Positions 44,617 to 52,708 of a stretch of 64,000 bases of DNA are shown one piece after another (the stretch's first letter is position 1; each line of letters begins with the position of its first letter). This DNA comes from Tardiphaga robiniae (GTDB lineage Bacteria; Pseudomonadota; Alphaproteobacteria; Rhizobiales; Xanthobacteraceae). Location of the stretch: the NCBI RefSeq assembly GCF_013359755.1, contig NZ_JABMCJ010000082.1, forward strand, positions 124,001-188,000, given 5' to 3'. Position numbers and translations under genes: made by a program. The notes under the pieces are model-generated. The model saw only the letters and a list, made by a program, of their open reading frames with translations, did no database searches and had not been told where the DNA came from.

Positions 44617-45840
44617 TCAGCGTTCACCGCGCAGCGACGCAATCATCGACATGATCGCGAGCACGATGACCACGGCGCCATAGACATAGGCCACGACGGC
44701 CAGTCCGGCATATGGCACAGCCACGCCTGCAGCGAGTGCCGGCAGGCTGAAGGCCAGATAGGACAACACATAGAACGCCGCCAGCAAACCGGCGCGCTGA
44801 TGCGCCTCGGCGGTCGGCAGCAGCGTGCTCAGCGAGCCGGCGAAGGTCGCGCCGAAGCCGAAACCTGCGATCACCGAACCGGCAAACAGCATCGCAACGC
44901 TGTGCTGCCAGATGCCGAGCAGCGAGACGAGGACGCCCAGCGACAGTGCGGCCGTGCCAATCACCAGCAACCGCTGCGCCGGAAGCTGCCGAAGGGCGGC
45001 CACGGTCAGTGCTGCAGCGAGCATCAGGGTCGCGACCACGACGCCGCCGACCCAAGGCGCGGAGACGCCCATCGTTGTCGCGACCACCGTGGGCATCAAG
45101 GACAGACTGAAGCCGCCCAACGCCCATGTGGCGACGGTGGCCGGTGCAACGCGCAGCAGCGCGGCGCGCGATTGGCTGGGCACGCGCACATGCGGCCGCA
45201 GCGAGGCCAGCGCACCCGATTTGCGCGACACGGTCTCGGGCATCATGAACAGCAGCACAATCATCACGGCCGTCAGCCCGAATAGAACCTCATAGACCAG
45301 ATGCAACGGATCGGGCGCGAAGGTGACGAGCGCCGCCGCGCCGAGCGCGCCGACCATCAGGCCAAGAAAGGCTGTCACGCTGTTGAGCAAGGGTCCACGC
45401 TTGCGGTCGGTGTCAAGGATTGCCGCGCCGAGCGCCGTGGTCGCCGTGCCGACGCACAGGCCCTGCACGGCACGCGCGAGGATCAATTGCCCGACGTCAC
45501 TGGCATAAGAGAACAGCACCATCGCGATGGCATTGAGTAGCAGACCGCCGAGAATGACCGGACGGCGTCCGACATAATCGGACAGGCCGCCGACCGTCAG
45601 CAGCGCCGCCAGCAGGCTGATCGCATAGACCGCGAATACCAGCGTGATCATCAATGGCGAGAGATGCATCGACTGCTGGTAGAGCCGGTACAGCGGCGTC
45701 ACCGCGCTGCTGCTGGCTGCGACCAGCGCGGCCCCGGCAAAACTGAATGCCGTCATGGCCGATGGCTTCAACACCCAACCGGCTCTGGCTGGTGATGCTT
45801 GAGCATTGGAAACACACGCCTTTTCGGCACTGCCTTGCAT
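44617..45840 (-). CDS. MFS transporter
   Basis: This is a 407-residue inner-membrane protein with about 12 helices. The MFS signature between helices 2 and 3 is GGLSDYVGRRPVIL. Helix 4 carries ARAVQGLCVGTATTALGAA, and the second half repeats the fold. The sequence resembles the drug/sugar-efflux branch. The divergent TetR-family gene with a large palindrome between them suggests TetR-controlled export; the substrate is unknown. It could also move vanillate or related aromatics, since it converges on vanB, but its control appears separate. Confidence 0.85.
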   Translation of the reverse strand: MQGSAEKACVSNAQASPARAGWVLKPSAMTAFSFAGAALVAASSSAVTPLYRLYQQSMHLSPLMITLVFAVYAISLLAALLTVGGLSDYVGRRPVILGGLLLNAIAMVLFSYASDVGQLILARAVQGLCVGTATTALGAAILDTDRKRGPLLNSVTAFLGLMVGALGAAALVTFAPDPLHLVYEVLFGLTAVMIVLLFMMPETVSRKSGALASLRPHVRVPSQSRAALLRVAPATVATWALGGFSLSLMPTVVATTMGVSAPWVGGVVVATLMLAAALTVAALRQLPAQRLLVIGTAALSLGVLVSLLGIWQHSVAMLFAGSVIAGFGFGATFAGSLSTLLPTAEAHQRAGLLAAFYVLSYLAFSLPALAAGVAVPYAGLAVVAYVYGAVVIVLAIMSMIASLRGER

Positions 45841-45893
45841 AGCTCATTCCTAAAAGCTAAATAGTTGCATTAGGCATTTAGGTTGCCCGAGAC

Positions 45894-45918
45894 CTTAATG
45901 CAAATATTTTGCGTTAAG
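45894..45918. promoter_or_regulatory. palindromic operator between MFS and TetR genes
   Basis: CTTAATGCAAA and TTTGCGTTAAG form an 11-3-11 inverted repeat with one mismatch, 40 bases before the TetR start. A further half-site (TTGCATTAGG) is at 45865-45874, closer to the MFS gene. Both are in the only promoter region shared by the two divergent genes. Confidence 0.65.
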
Positions 45919-45958
45919 AATCTCATTTTTTACAGATGCAAGACTGCCGGAGAACAAA

Positions 45959-46537
45959 GTGACGGTGAAAGAACGGGTCCGGATTGGTGGACGCAGCGCG
46001 CGGATACAGAGCGCCGTGCATGATGCTGTCCGCAAATTGGGGGCTCTTTCCACCCGAAACCAGATCACCGTGCCGCAAATCGCTGCCGAGGCTGGCGTGA
46101 CGCCGTCAACCATCTATCGACGCTGGGGCGATCTGTCCGCGCTGCTTGCCGACGTCGCCGTGGCGCGGCTGCGGCCGATCGCGGATCCCGACGACACCGG
46201 CGCGGTCGAAAGCGATCTGCGCGCCTTCATCGAGCAATATGCCGAAGAGATGTCGTCCCCGGTCGGCCAGGCCTTGATGCGGGACGTGTTGTCGGCCCTG
46301 AAGGAGGGACTGCCGAGCGCCTGCGCGGGCTTCACCTGCGATCACCTCACCACCCTTAACGCACGCGCCAAAGCGCGCGGCGAGACGCCGTTCGACATCG
46401 ACGAGGTGATCGACCATGTGGTGGCGCCGATCATCTATCGCGCGCTGTTCAGCGAACAAATACCGACACCCGATTATTGCAATCGCCTGATTGACCGGAT
46501 TTATCCACCTGCCCGCAAGCGACGCACCGCCGGCTGA
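45959..46537 (+). CDS. TetR-family transcriptional regulator
   Basis: This is a 192-residue regulator. The helix-turn-helix covers about 15-60 (AVRKLGALSTRNQITVPQIAAEAGVTPSTIYRRWG), with the typical Tyr-Arg-Trp end of helix 3. The C-terminal ligand domain is helical and contains a Cys pair (SACAGFTC). The start is GTG at 45959 behind GGAGAA; a second GTG two codons on is possible. It most likely represses the divergent MFS gene through the palindrome between them. Confidence 0.85.
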   Translation: MTVKERVRIGGRSARIQSAVHDAVRKLGALSTRNQITVPQIAAEAGVTPSTIYRRWGDLSALLADVAVARLRPIADPDDTGAVESDLRAFIEQYAEEMSSPVGQALMRDVLSALKEGLPSACAGFTCDHLTTLNARAKARGETPFDIDEVIDHVVAPIIYRALFSEQIPTPDYCNRLIDRIYPPARKRRTAG

Positions 46538-46540
46538 TCG

Positions 46541-47134
46541 TCAGCGCGGCTTCTCGTCCAGCTGATAGGTCAGATGCGCCTTCACCGTCGGCCATTCGCC
46601 GGGCAAGATACTATAGACAACCGTGTCTCGCAGCGTGCCGTTCGGCGCGATCTGGTGATTGCGTAGGATGCCGTCCTGCTTGGCGCCGAGCCGCTCGATG
46701 GCACGACGGGACTGGTGGTTGAAGAAATGCGTGCGGAATTCCACCGCGATGCAATCCAGCTTCTCGAACGCATGCCCGAGCAACAGCAGCTTGCACTGGG
46801 TGTTGAGCGCGGTGCGCTGCACCCACTTGCCATACCAGGTCGAACCGATCTCGACCCGGCGGTTGGCGGCATCGACATTCATATAGGTCGTCATGCCGGC
46901 GATCTTGCCGTCGGCATCTTTCACCGTGAATGGCAGCATCGCGCCTGATGCCTGCAGAGCGAGCCGACGGTCAATCTCGGCGCTCATCTTTTCGGGCGTT
47001 GGGATCGCCGTGTACCAGATCTTCGAAAGGTCGCCTGACTTGGCGGCCTCGATCAGGCCATCGCAGTGATCTTTGGCAAGAGGTTCGAGCCGGGCGTGAG
47101 GTCCACTGAGCGTAACGGGTTCAAGCCACGGCAT
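46541..47134 (-). CDS. GNAT-family N-acetyltransferase
   Basis: This 197-residue enzyme is of the RimJ/RimL type, acetylating amino groups of a protein or small molecule from acetyl-CoA. Segments include PVTLSGPHARLEPLAKDH at the start, the acetyl-CoA-binding beta4-beta5 area (VEIGSTWYGKWVQRTALNTQ) and FNHQSRRAIERLGAKQDG near the end. The substrate is not evident. The start is set by AAGGAACGATCG before ATG; an upstream in-frame start lacks a ribosome site. It is convergent with the TetR gene, three bases apart. Confidence 0.85.
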   Translation of the reverse strand: MPWLEPVTLSGPHARLEPLAKDHCDGLIEAAKSGDLSKIWYTAIPTPEKMSAEIDRRLALQASGAMLPFTVKDADGKIAGMTTYMNVDAANRRVEIGSTWYGKWVQRTALNTQCKLLLLGHAFEKLDCIAVEFRTHFFNHQSRRAIERLGAKQDGILRNHQIAPNGTLRDTVVYSILPGEWPTVKAHLTYQLDEKPR

Positions 47135-47205
47135 CGATCGTTCCTTCGTTCTAGACGCGCGATCGGACGCAAAACCGGCTTCCACTTTTGCTGATCGCGC
47201 TCGGG

Positions 47206-48141
47206 CTACTTGTTCAAGAAATTGAGCGGCAAGCCACCGCGCGGCCAGTCCATCGCGATCAGCTCGCCCTTGCCTGACAGCGTGATATAGGCCGTCTTCA
47301 GCTCGGGGCCGCCGAATGCGATATTCGTGGTGACGCGGTCGCCAGTTTGTATCTGTTCCACCAATTTTCCATCCGGCGCAATCACCGAGATGCAGCCGCC
47401 GACCAGCGTTGCGACGCAGACGTTGCCGGAGGCTTCAACCGCGAGAGAATCGAACATCTGATAGCCGCCAAGGCCCGCGATGGGACGGCCGCGCTCGCCG
47501 CGATAGATCACCTCGCTCGGCTTCACTTCGCCCGGCGCGCCGACGTCGAAGGCCCACAACCGCGCCGTCGGCGTCTCGGCCACATAGACGGTCTTCTCGT
47601 CCGGCGACAGGCCGATGCCATTGGCCGGCAACATGCCGAAATGCCCTTCGACGACTTCGGTGGCACCCGGCTTCATGTAATAGAACGCGCCGACATCCAT
47701 ATCGCGGTGCCGGCGTTTGCCGAGATCGGTGAACCAGAGCCCACCCTGCTTGTCGAACACCAGATCGTTCGGCCCCTTCAGCGGATGCGCACCGCATTTG
47801 TCGAACAGGGTTTCGACCTTGCCGTTAGAGAGGTCCACGCGCTGGATCGAGCCGCCGATATATTCATGCGGCTCCGGCGCACCGGGCATGATGGCGCCGC
47901 GCGATGCCGCCCAGCTGAAACCTCCATTGTTGCAGAGATACATCTTGCCGTCCGGACCGAGCGCAGCGCCATTCGGGCCGCCGGGAATTTTCGCGACCAC
48001 TTCCTTGCGGCCATCGGGCCAGACTCGCGTCAACTGCTGCGCACGGATTTCAACCAGAATGACGGACCCGTCCGGCATCACCACCGGGCCTTCGGGGAAT
48101 GCGAGATCGGTGGCGAGGACGCGGATATTGGGGCTGGACAT
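47206..48141 (-). CDS. SMP-30/gluconolactonase family protein
   Basis: This is a 311-residue six-bladed beta-propeller. Metal-binding and strand patterns include LAFPEGPVVMPDGSVILVEI (Glu ligand), GPNGAALGPDGKMYLCNNGG, GPNDLVFDKQGGLWFTDLG and NGIGLSPDEKTVYVAET. Members hydrolyse sugar or other lactones with a divalent metal; the substrate is unknown. No signal peptide at the chosen start (SD CAGGGAG). It is divergent from the enoyl-CoA hydratase gene, separated by 179 bases. Confidence 0.85.
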   Translation of the reverse strand: MSSPNIRVLATDLAFPEGPVVMPDGSVILVEIRAQQLTRVWPDGRKEVVAKIPGGPNGAALGPDGKMYLCNNGGFSWAASRGAIMPGAPEPHEYIGGSIQRVDLSNGKVETLFDKCGAHPLKGPNDLVFDKQGGLWFTDLGKRRHRDMDVGAFYYMKPGATEVVEGHFGMLPANGIGLSPDEKTVYVAETPTARLWAFDVGAPGEVKPSEVIYRGERGRPIAGLGGYQMFDSLAVEASGNVCVATLVGGCISVIAPDGKLVEQIQTGDRVTTNIAFGGPELKTAYITLSGKGELIAMDWPRGGLPLNFLNK

Positions 48142-48320
48142 GGAAACTCCCTGACATTTTCTTGGTTTGTTATCGCACCTTGGGCGGGTGACGCAGCGTG
48201 GCCGAAGTAGAGCAAACATGTCCTGCGCTGCCAAGCCGCGCAAATGCATGGCCACTTGCGTGGAATTTCCATTCAGCTTTAGCTGCGGACAACGAAAACA
48301 CAAAAATCCGAGGAAGCCCG

Positions 48321-49148
48321 ATGCCGACCGACACCGCAGTTGCGCCTGAAGCCGATGACGAAGTGCTCTACTCTGTCGCCCATGGCATCGCGACCGTCAC
48401 GCTCAATCGCCCGCAACGGTTGAACACGATCTCACGCGAGATGCTGTCGCAGCTCAGCGAACTGTTCCTGAAAGCGGACGCTGATCCCGAAGTCCGCGTG
48501 GTGATCCTGACGGCCACCGGCCGCGCCTTCTGCGCCGGGCTGGACATGGCTAGCGCCACCAAGGGCACCGGCATCGGCTCCACCAATGACGCCAACAACA
48601 GCCGCACCACGCTCGATCTCAAGACCGCGCCCCCGATCGTGATGTTCAACATGGAGAAGCCGACCATATGCGCCATGAATGGTGCCGCCGCCGGCTATGG
48701 CATGGACGTCGCGCTCGGCTGCGACATGCGCATCATGGCGGAGAGTGCCAAATTCGCCGCGGCCTTCGTGAAACGTGGCGTGGTACCTGAATCTGGTGGC
48801 ACCTGGTTTCTGCCGAGGATGATTGGCTGGGCCAAGGCGGCCGAGCTGATCTTCACAGGCCGCACACTGTCGGCGCGCGAAAGCCTCGAAATGGGCCTTA
48901 CCAACGAGGTGGTTGATGATGCGGAATTGATGACGCGCGCCAATACAGTGGCGGCCGAGATTGCCGCCAATGCGCCGCTCGCAGTGCAGGCTGCCAAACG
49001 CATGATGCGCTCAGGTCTGTCCGAGAGCTTTGGCGACCACGTCCATCACGTGTTCCTGCAATTGCTGCCGCTGTTTCGCACAGCGGATTTCCGCGAAGGC
49101 ATGGCGTCGTTTCTTGAAAAGCGCCCAGCCAAATTCACTGGCAAGTGA
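48321..49148 (+). CDS. enoyl-CoA hydratase/isomerase family protein
   Basis: This 275-residue crotonase-fold enzyme acts on a CoA thioester. Oxyanion-hole segments are RAFCAGLDMA and NGAAAGYGMDVAL. A catalytic Glu lies in VPESGGTWFLPR, and the typical helix TGRTLSARESLEMGLTNEVV is present. A loop between residues about 78 and 95 (TNDANNSRTTLD) is longer than in classical FadB-type hydratases. The substrate is unknown; a catabolic role is likely. The start has GAGGA. Two binding-protein genes follow, starting 173 bases downstream. Confidence 0.85.
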   Translation: MPTDTAVAPEADDEVLYSVAHGIATVTLNRPQRLNTISREMLSQLSELFLKADADPEVRVVILTATGRAFCAGLDMASATKGTGIGSTNDANNSRTTLDLKTAPPIVMFNMEKPTICAMNGAAAGYGMDVALGCDMRIMAESAKFAAAFVKRGVVPESGGTWFLPRMIGWAKAAELIFTGRTLSARESLEMGLTNEVVDDAELMTRANTVAAEIAANAPLAVQAAKRMMRSGLSESFGDHVHHVFLQLLPLFRTADFREGMASFLEKRPAKFTGK

Positions 49149-49150
49149 GC

Positions 49151-49188
49151 GCGACGCACAAACATATCGACGCGGTGTTGTGCGCCGC
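49151..49188 (+). terminator. weak terminator-like hairpin
   Basis: GCG-A-CGCACAA and TTGTGCG-C-CGC can pair around a 16-base loop, just after the enoyl-CoA hydratase stop. It lacks a T run. Confidence 0.35.
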
Positions 49189-49321
49189 GTCATGCTTTGC
49201 TGATTAAGTCAGCTTTCCAACTTCAAGGCTTGGTGCATACTCCCGGCATTCGAGCCGCATCACAAAAGCCTGCATAGACGGGCCGATGCGGTTGATCGAA
49301 CCACAGGGAGGACACTTGACC

Positions 49322-50548
49322 ATGCAGCATGACTGGAAAGTTCTGCGAGTGACTTTGCTCGCCGGCGTTGTCGTAGCGCTTACGTCCACCGCAAGCCACG
49401 CGCAGAAAAAATACGATACTGGCGCCACCGATACCGAGATCAAGATCGGCAACATCATGCCGTATAGTGGCCCGGCGTCCTCCTACGCGACGATCGGAAA
49501 GACCGAGGCCGCTTATTTCAAGATGATCAACGAGAAGGGCGGCATCAATGGCCGCAAGATCACCTTCATCAGCTATGACGACGGCTACAGCCCGCCGAAG
49601 ACGGTGGAGCAAGCGCGCAAGCTGGTCGAGAATGACGAAGTGCTGTTCATCATGAACCCACTCGGCACGCCAGGAAATACGGCGATCCAGAAATACATGA
49701 ACACCAAGAAGGTGCCGCAGCTGTTCGTCTCGACGGGCGCCGCGAAATGGGCCGATCCGAAGAACTTCCCATGGACCATGGGCTGGCAGCCGAGCTACCA
49801 GGCCGAGGCGCGCATCTACGCGCAATACATCATGAAAAATCATCCCGGCAAGAAAGTCGGCGTGCTCTATGCCAATGACGACTTCGGCAAGGATTACATC
49901 ATCGGACTGCACGAAGGCTTCGGCGACAAGGTCAAAGATTACATCGTCTCCGAGGTGCCTTACGAGACGGCGTCACCGACGGTGGATTCACAGATCGTGC
50001 AGATCAAGGCAGCCAATCCGGATGTCTTCATCAACATCGCCACGCCAAAATTCGCTGCACAGGCGATCAAGAAGGTCGGCGAGATGGGCTGGAAGCCCGT
50101 CCACATCGTCACCAATGTCTCGGCATCCGTCGGCAGCGTGATGAAGCCCGCGGGCTATGCCAACTCGCAGGACGTGCTCAGCGCGGCCTATATGAAGGAT
50201 CCCAAGGATCCGACATGGAAGAACGATCCCGGCATGCTGGAATGGTCGGCCTTCATGGACAAGTACTATCCCGAAGGCGACAAGGAAGACGGCGCCACCG
50301 TGTTCGGCTACGGCGTCTCGCAGGGCATCGTCCAGGTGCTCAAGCAATGCGGCGACGATCTCACACGCGAAAACATCATGAAGCAGGCGGCGAGCCTGAA
50401 CATGGAAATCGGCATTTACCTGCCGGGCACCAAGATCAAGACCAGCCCGACCGATTTCAGCCCGCTCGAACAGCTTCAGATGCAGAAGTTCAAGGGCGAA
50501 AGCTGGGAGCTGTTCGGACCGCTGATGTCCGGCGAGAAGAACTCGTAA
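49322..50548 (+). CDS. branched-chain-type ABC substrate-binding protein (copy 1)
   Basis: This is a 408-residue periplasmic protein with a signal peptide (residues 1-27, ending SHAQ) and a type I periplasmic-binding fold of the LivJ/UrtA kind (IKIGNIMPYSGPASSYATIG, GGINGRKITFISYDDGYSP). It would bind amino acids, urea or aromatic acids. The downstream gene is a close paralogue. No permease or ATPase gene is adjacent, so the pair must share a transporter encoded elsewhere. The SD GGGAGGACAC fits the ATG at 49322. Confidence 0.88.
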   Translation: MQHDWKVLRVTLLAGVVVALTSTASHAQKKYDTGATDTEIKIGNIMPYSGPASSYATIGKTEAAYFKMINEKGGINGRKITFISYDDGYSPPKTVEQARKLVENDEVLFIMNPLGTPGNTAIQKYMNTKKVPQLFVSTGAAKWADPKNFPWTMGWQPSYQAEARIYAQYIMKNHPGKKVGVLYANDDFGKDYIIGLHEGFGDKVKDYIVSEVPYETASPTVDSQIVQIKAANPDVFINIATPKFAAQAIKKVGEMGWKPVHIVTNVSASVGSVMKPAGYANSQDVLSAAYMKDPKDPTWKNDPGMLEWSAFMDKYYPEGDKEDGATVFGYGVSQGIVQVLKQCGDDLTRENIMKQAASLNMEIGIYLPGTKIKTSPTDFSPLEQLQMQKFKGESWELFGPLMSGEKNS

Positions 50549-50561
50549 GCGATACGCTGCG

Positions 50562-50591
50562 GCGTCCCCTCTCTCGAGCCAGAGGGGACGC
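50562..50591 (+). other. 11-bp stem-loop between tandem binding-protein genes
   Basis: GCGTCCCCTCT and AGAGGGGACGC are perfectly complementary around CTCGAGCC, 14 bases after the stop. No T run, so it is more likely a stabiliser or partial terminator that would raise the first message over the second. Confidence 0.6.
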
Positions 50592-50722
50592 ACGCGTACT
50601 GAGCCACGCGCTCTCGTTGCTGGCCCCCTCTCCTCAATCGTGCATACTCGACGCAAGCCGCGGCGATCGATGGTCCACCCAGATGGACCGCACCGCGGAC
50701 ATACAAGACGTCAGAGGAAACG

Positions 50723-51940
50723 ATGCTCAAGATACTGCCCCGGGGAATGACTCTCGCTTTTGCCGCGCTCATGCTCGGCGTGCTGGCCACGCCATCTCAC
50801 GCACAAAAGAAATATGATCCAGGCGCCAGCGACACCGAGATCAAGGTCGGCAACATCATGCCCTATAGCGGACCGGCATCGTCCTATGCCTCGATCGGAA
50901 AATCCGAAGCGGCGTATTTCAGGATGCTGAACGATCAGGGCGGCATCAACGGCCGCAAGATCACTTTCATCAGCTATGACGATGCCTACTCGCCGCCGAA
51001 GACGGTGGAACAGGCGCGCAAGCTGGTCGAGAGCGACGAAGTGCTGCTGCTGTTTAATCCCTTGGGCACCGCGACGAATTCCGCGATCCAGAAATACATG
51101 AACATCAAGAAGGTGCCGCATCTGTTCGTGTCGTCAGGCGCCTCGAAATGGGCCGACCCAAAGCACTTCCCGTGGACCATGGGCTGGTCGCCCAGCTACC
51201 ACAATGAGGGGCGCATCTGGGCCGCATGGATCCTGAAGAACCATCCCGATGCGAGGATCGGCGTGCTGTTCCAGAACGACGACATGGGGAAGGACTATTT
51301 CAGCGGCGTACGCGAAGGACTCGGCGACAAGGCCGACAAGATGATCACGGTACAGGCGAGCTTCGAGACCAGCTCACCGACAGTAGATTCGCAGATCGTC
51401 CAGATCAGGACCGCCAATCCCGATGTGTTCCTGAACATCGCCTCGCCCAAGTTCGCCGCGCAGGCGATCAAGAAGGTGGCCGAGCTGAACTGGAAGCCGG
51501 TGCAGATGCTGGTCAACGTGTCGCAATCGGTCGGCTCGGTGATCAAGCCCGCAGGCTTCGACAATGCGCAGGGCGTGATCAGCGCAGCCTATATGAAGGA
51601 CCCCACCGATCCGCAGTGGAAGGACGATCCGACCATCAAGGAATGGCTTGCCTTCATGGACAAGTATTATCCCGACGGCGACAAGAACGACATCTACACG
51701 CTGTACGGCTTCGGCATCGCGCGCACGCTGGCGCATATCCTGGAGCGATGCGGCGATACGCTCACGCGGGAGAATGTGATGAAGCAGGCCACGAGCCTCG
51801 ATTATGAGGTCGGCATCTTCCTGCCCGGCACGCGCGTCAAGACCAGTCCAACCGACTACAGCCCGCTGCAGCAGTTGCAGATGATGCGTTTCAAGGGCGA
51901 ACGCTGGGAACTGTTCGGACCCGTGCTGAGCAGCGAGTAG
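50723..51940 (+). CDS. branched-chain-type ABC substrate-binding protein (copy 2)
   Basis: This is a 405-residue paralogue of the upstream gene: signal peptide (residues 1-27, ending SHAQ), IKVGNIMPYSGPASSYASIG and GGINGRKITFISYDDAYSP, with near-identical blocks through most of the chain and an almost matching end. The ligand-pocket residues differ in several places, for example LNWKPVQMLVNVSQSVGSV against MGWKPVHIVTNVSASVGSV. The tandem arrangement points to duplication with specificity drift. Its start has GAGGAAACG. Confidence 0.88.
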   Translation: MLKILPRGMTLAFAALMLGVLATPSHAQKKYDPGASDTEIKVGNIMPYSGPASSYASIGKSEAAYFRMLNDQGGINGRKITFISYDDAYSPPKTVEQARKLVESDEVLLLFNPLGTATNSAIQKYMNIKKVPHLFVSSGASKWADPKHFPWTMGWSPSYHNEGRIWAAWILKNHPDARIGVLFQNDDMGKDYFSGVREGLGDKADKMITVQASFETSSPTVDSQIVQIRTANPDVFLNIASPKFAAQAIKKVAELNWKPVQMLVNVSQSVGSVIKPAGFDNAQGVISAAYMKDPTDPQWKDDPTIKEWLAFMDKYYPDGDKNDIYTLYGFGIARTLAHILERCGDTLTRENVMKQATSLDYEVGIFLPGTRVKTSPTDYSPLQQLQMMRFKGERWELFGPVLSSE

Positions 51941-51950
51941 GACGAGCGCC

Positions 51951-52331
51951 CTACTTCGCCGCATCCTTGGCAGGCGCTGGTGCATCCTTGGCCGCCGGCG
52001 CGTCTTTCGCGGCAGTCGGAGCTTCCTTCGCAGCCGGCGCCGGCTTCTTCTGCGCCGCCTGCAGCTCCTCCACCGTCTTCTGCAGGGCAACGACGGTAGC
52101 CTTCAGCGCCTCGACCTGACGGTTGGCCGCATCCAGCCGCTGTTGCTGATCAAGCCGCAGCTTGCCCAATGTCTGCTGCAGAAAATTGACATTGCTTTGC
52201 AGGCAGCTGGTGCGACGCTCCATGGTCTTTTCGACCGTGCAGATCTCGATTCCCGGCACATCCTGCGCCTGCGCCTTGGCGGCGCCCAAAATGGTCAGCA
52301 ATGTCATCGCAAGGATTGTTCGGCCGCGCAT
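51951..52331 (-). CDS. exported coiled-coil protein with Ala/Pro/Lys-rich tail
   Basis: This is a protein of about 126 residues with a signal peptide (ending AKAQAQ). A helical middle region (about 45-85, VNFLQQTLGKLRLDQQQRLD and further heptads) should form a coiled coil. The tail is a repetitive Ala/Pro/Lys/Asp region (AAKDAPAAKDAPAPAKDAAK). The start is chosen at MRGRTIL because GGGGAAAACG precedes it; ATGs at 52343-52355 are alternatives. Function unknown. The gene converges on the second binding-protein gene, ten bases apart. Confidence 0.6.
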   Translation of the reverse strand: MRGRTILAMTLLTILGAAKAQAQDVPGIEICTVEKTMERRTSCLQSNVNFLQQTLGKLRLDQQQRLDAANRQVEALKATVVALQKTVEELQAAQKKPAPAAKEAPTAAKDAPAAKDAPAPAKDAAK

Positions 52332-52449
52332 CGTTTTCCCCATCATGTCCGTCATGCCGCCAAGACCAAGCGGTGCTGGCGCCCGGCTGTCAACCAGGTG
52401 TGATGGGAACGAAGAAGATGTCCGCCCGTTCCTTGGACCGGAGCACCTC

Positions 52450-52659
52450 ATGGCGACGCGTGAACGACGGCTGGCCGAATTCGATGGCCAGGGTGATCCT
52501 GAGCCTGATCAGGTGGTGCAAGTGTTGTGCGAGGACCACAGCGGCACTTATCAGCTGCCCTTCCCTTGCCAGTTCATCGATGGCGAATGGCGCAATGCCG
52601 AGACAGGCAGCATGGTCGAGGCACGCGTAGTCGGATGGCGGCTGCCACGTACAGCGTGA
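52450..52659 (+). CDS. small conserved-looking protein
   Basis: This is a 69-residue frame, MATRERRLAEFDGQGDPEPD onwards, with Cys-containing QVLCEDHSGTYQLPFPCQF and VGWRLPRTA at the end. It reads like a short soluble domain, and I believe similar proteins occur in Bradyrhizobium relatives. Longer overlapping frames in this region are not better. The ribosome site is weak. Divergent from the coiled-coil gene. Confidence 0.5.
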   Translation: MATRERRLAEFDGQGDPEPDQVVQVLCEDHSGTYQLPFPCQFIDGEWRNAETGSMVEARVVGWRLPRTA

Positions 52660-52708
52660 GCGCCGTGTACCTGCTTTAGGGGCGGCGGTGCACTACGCCG
52701 ACGGGCGC

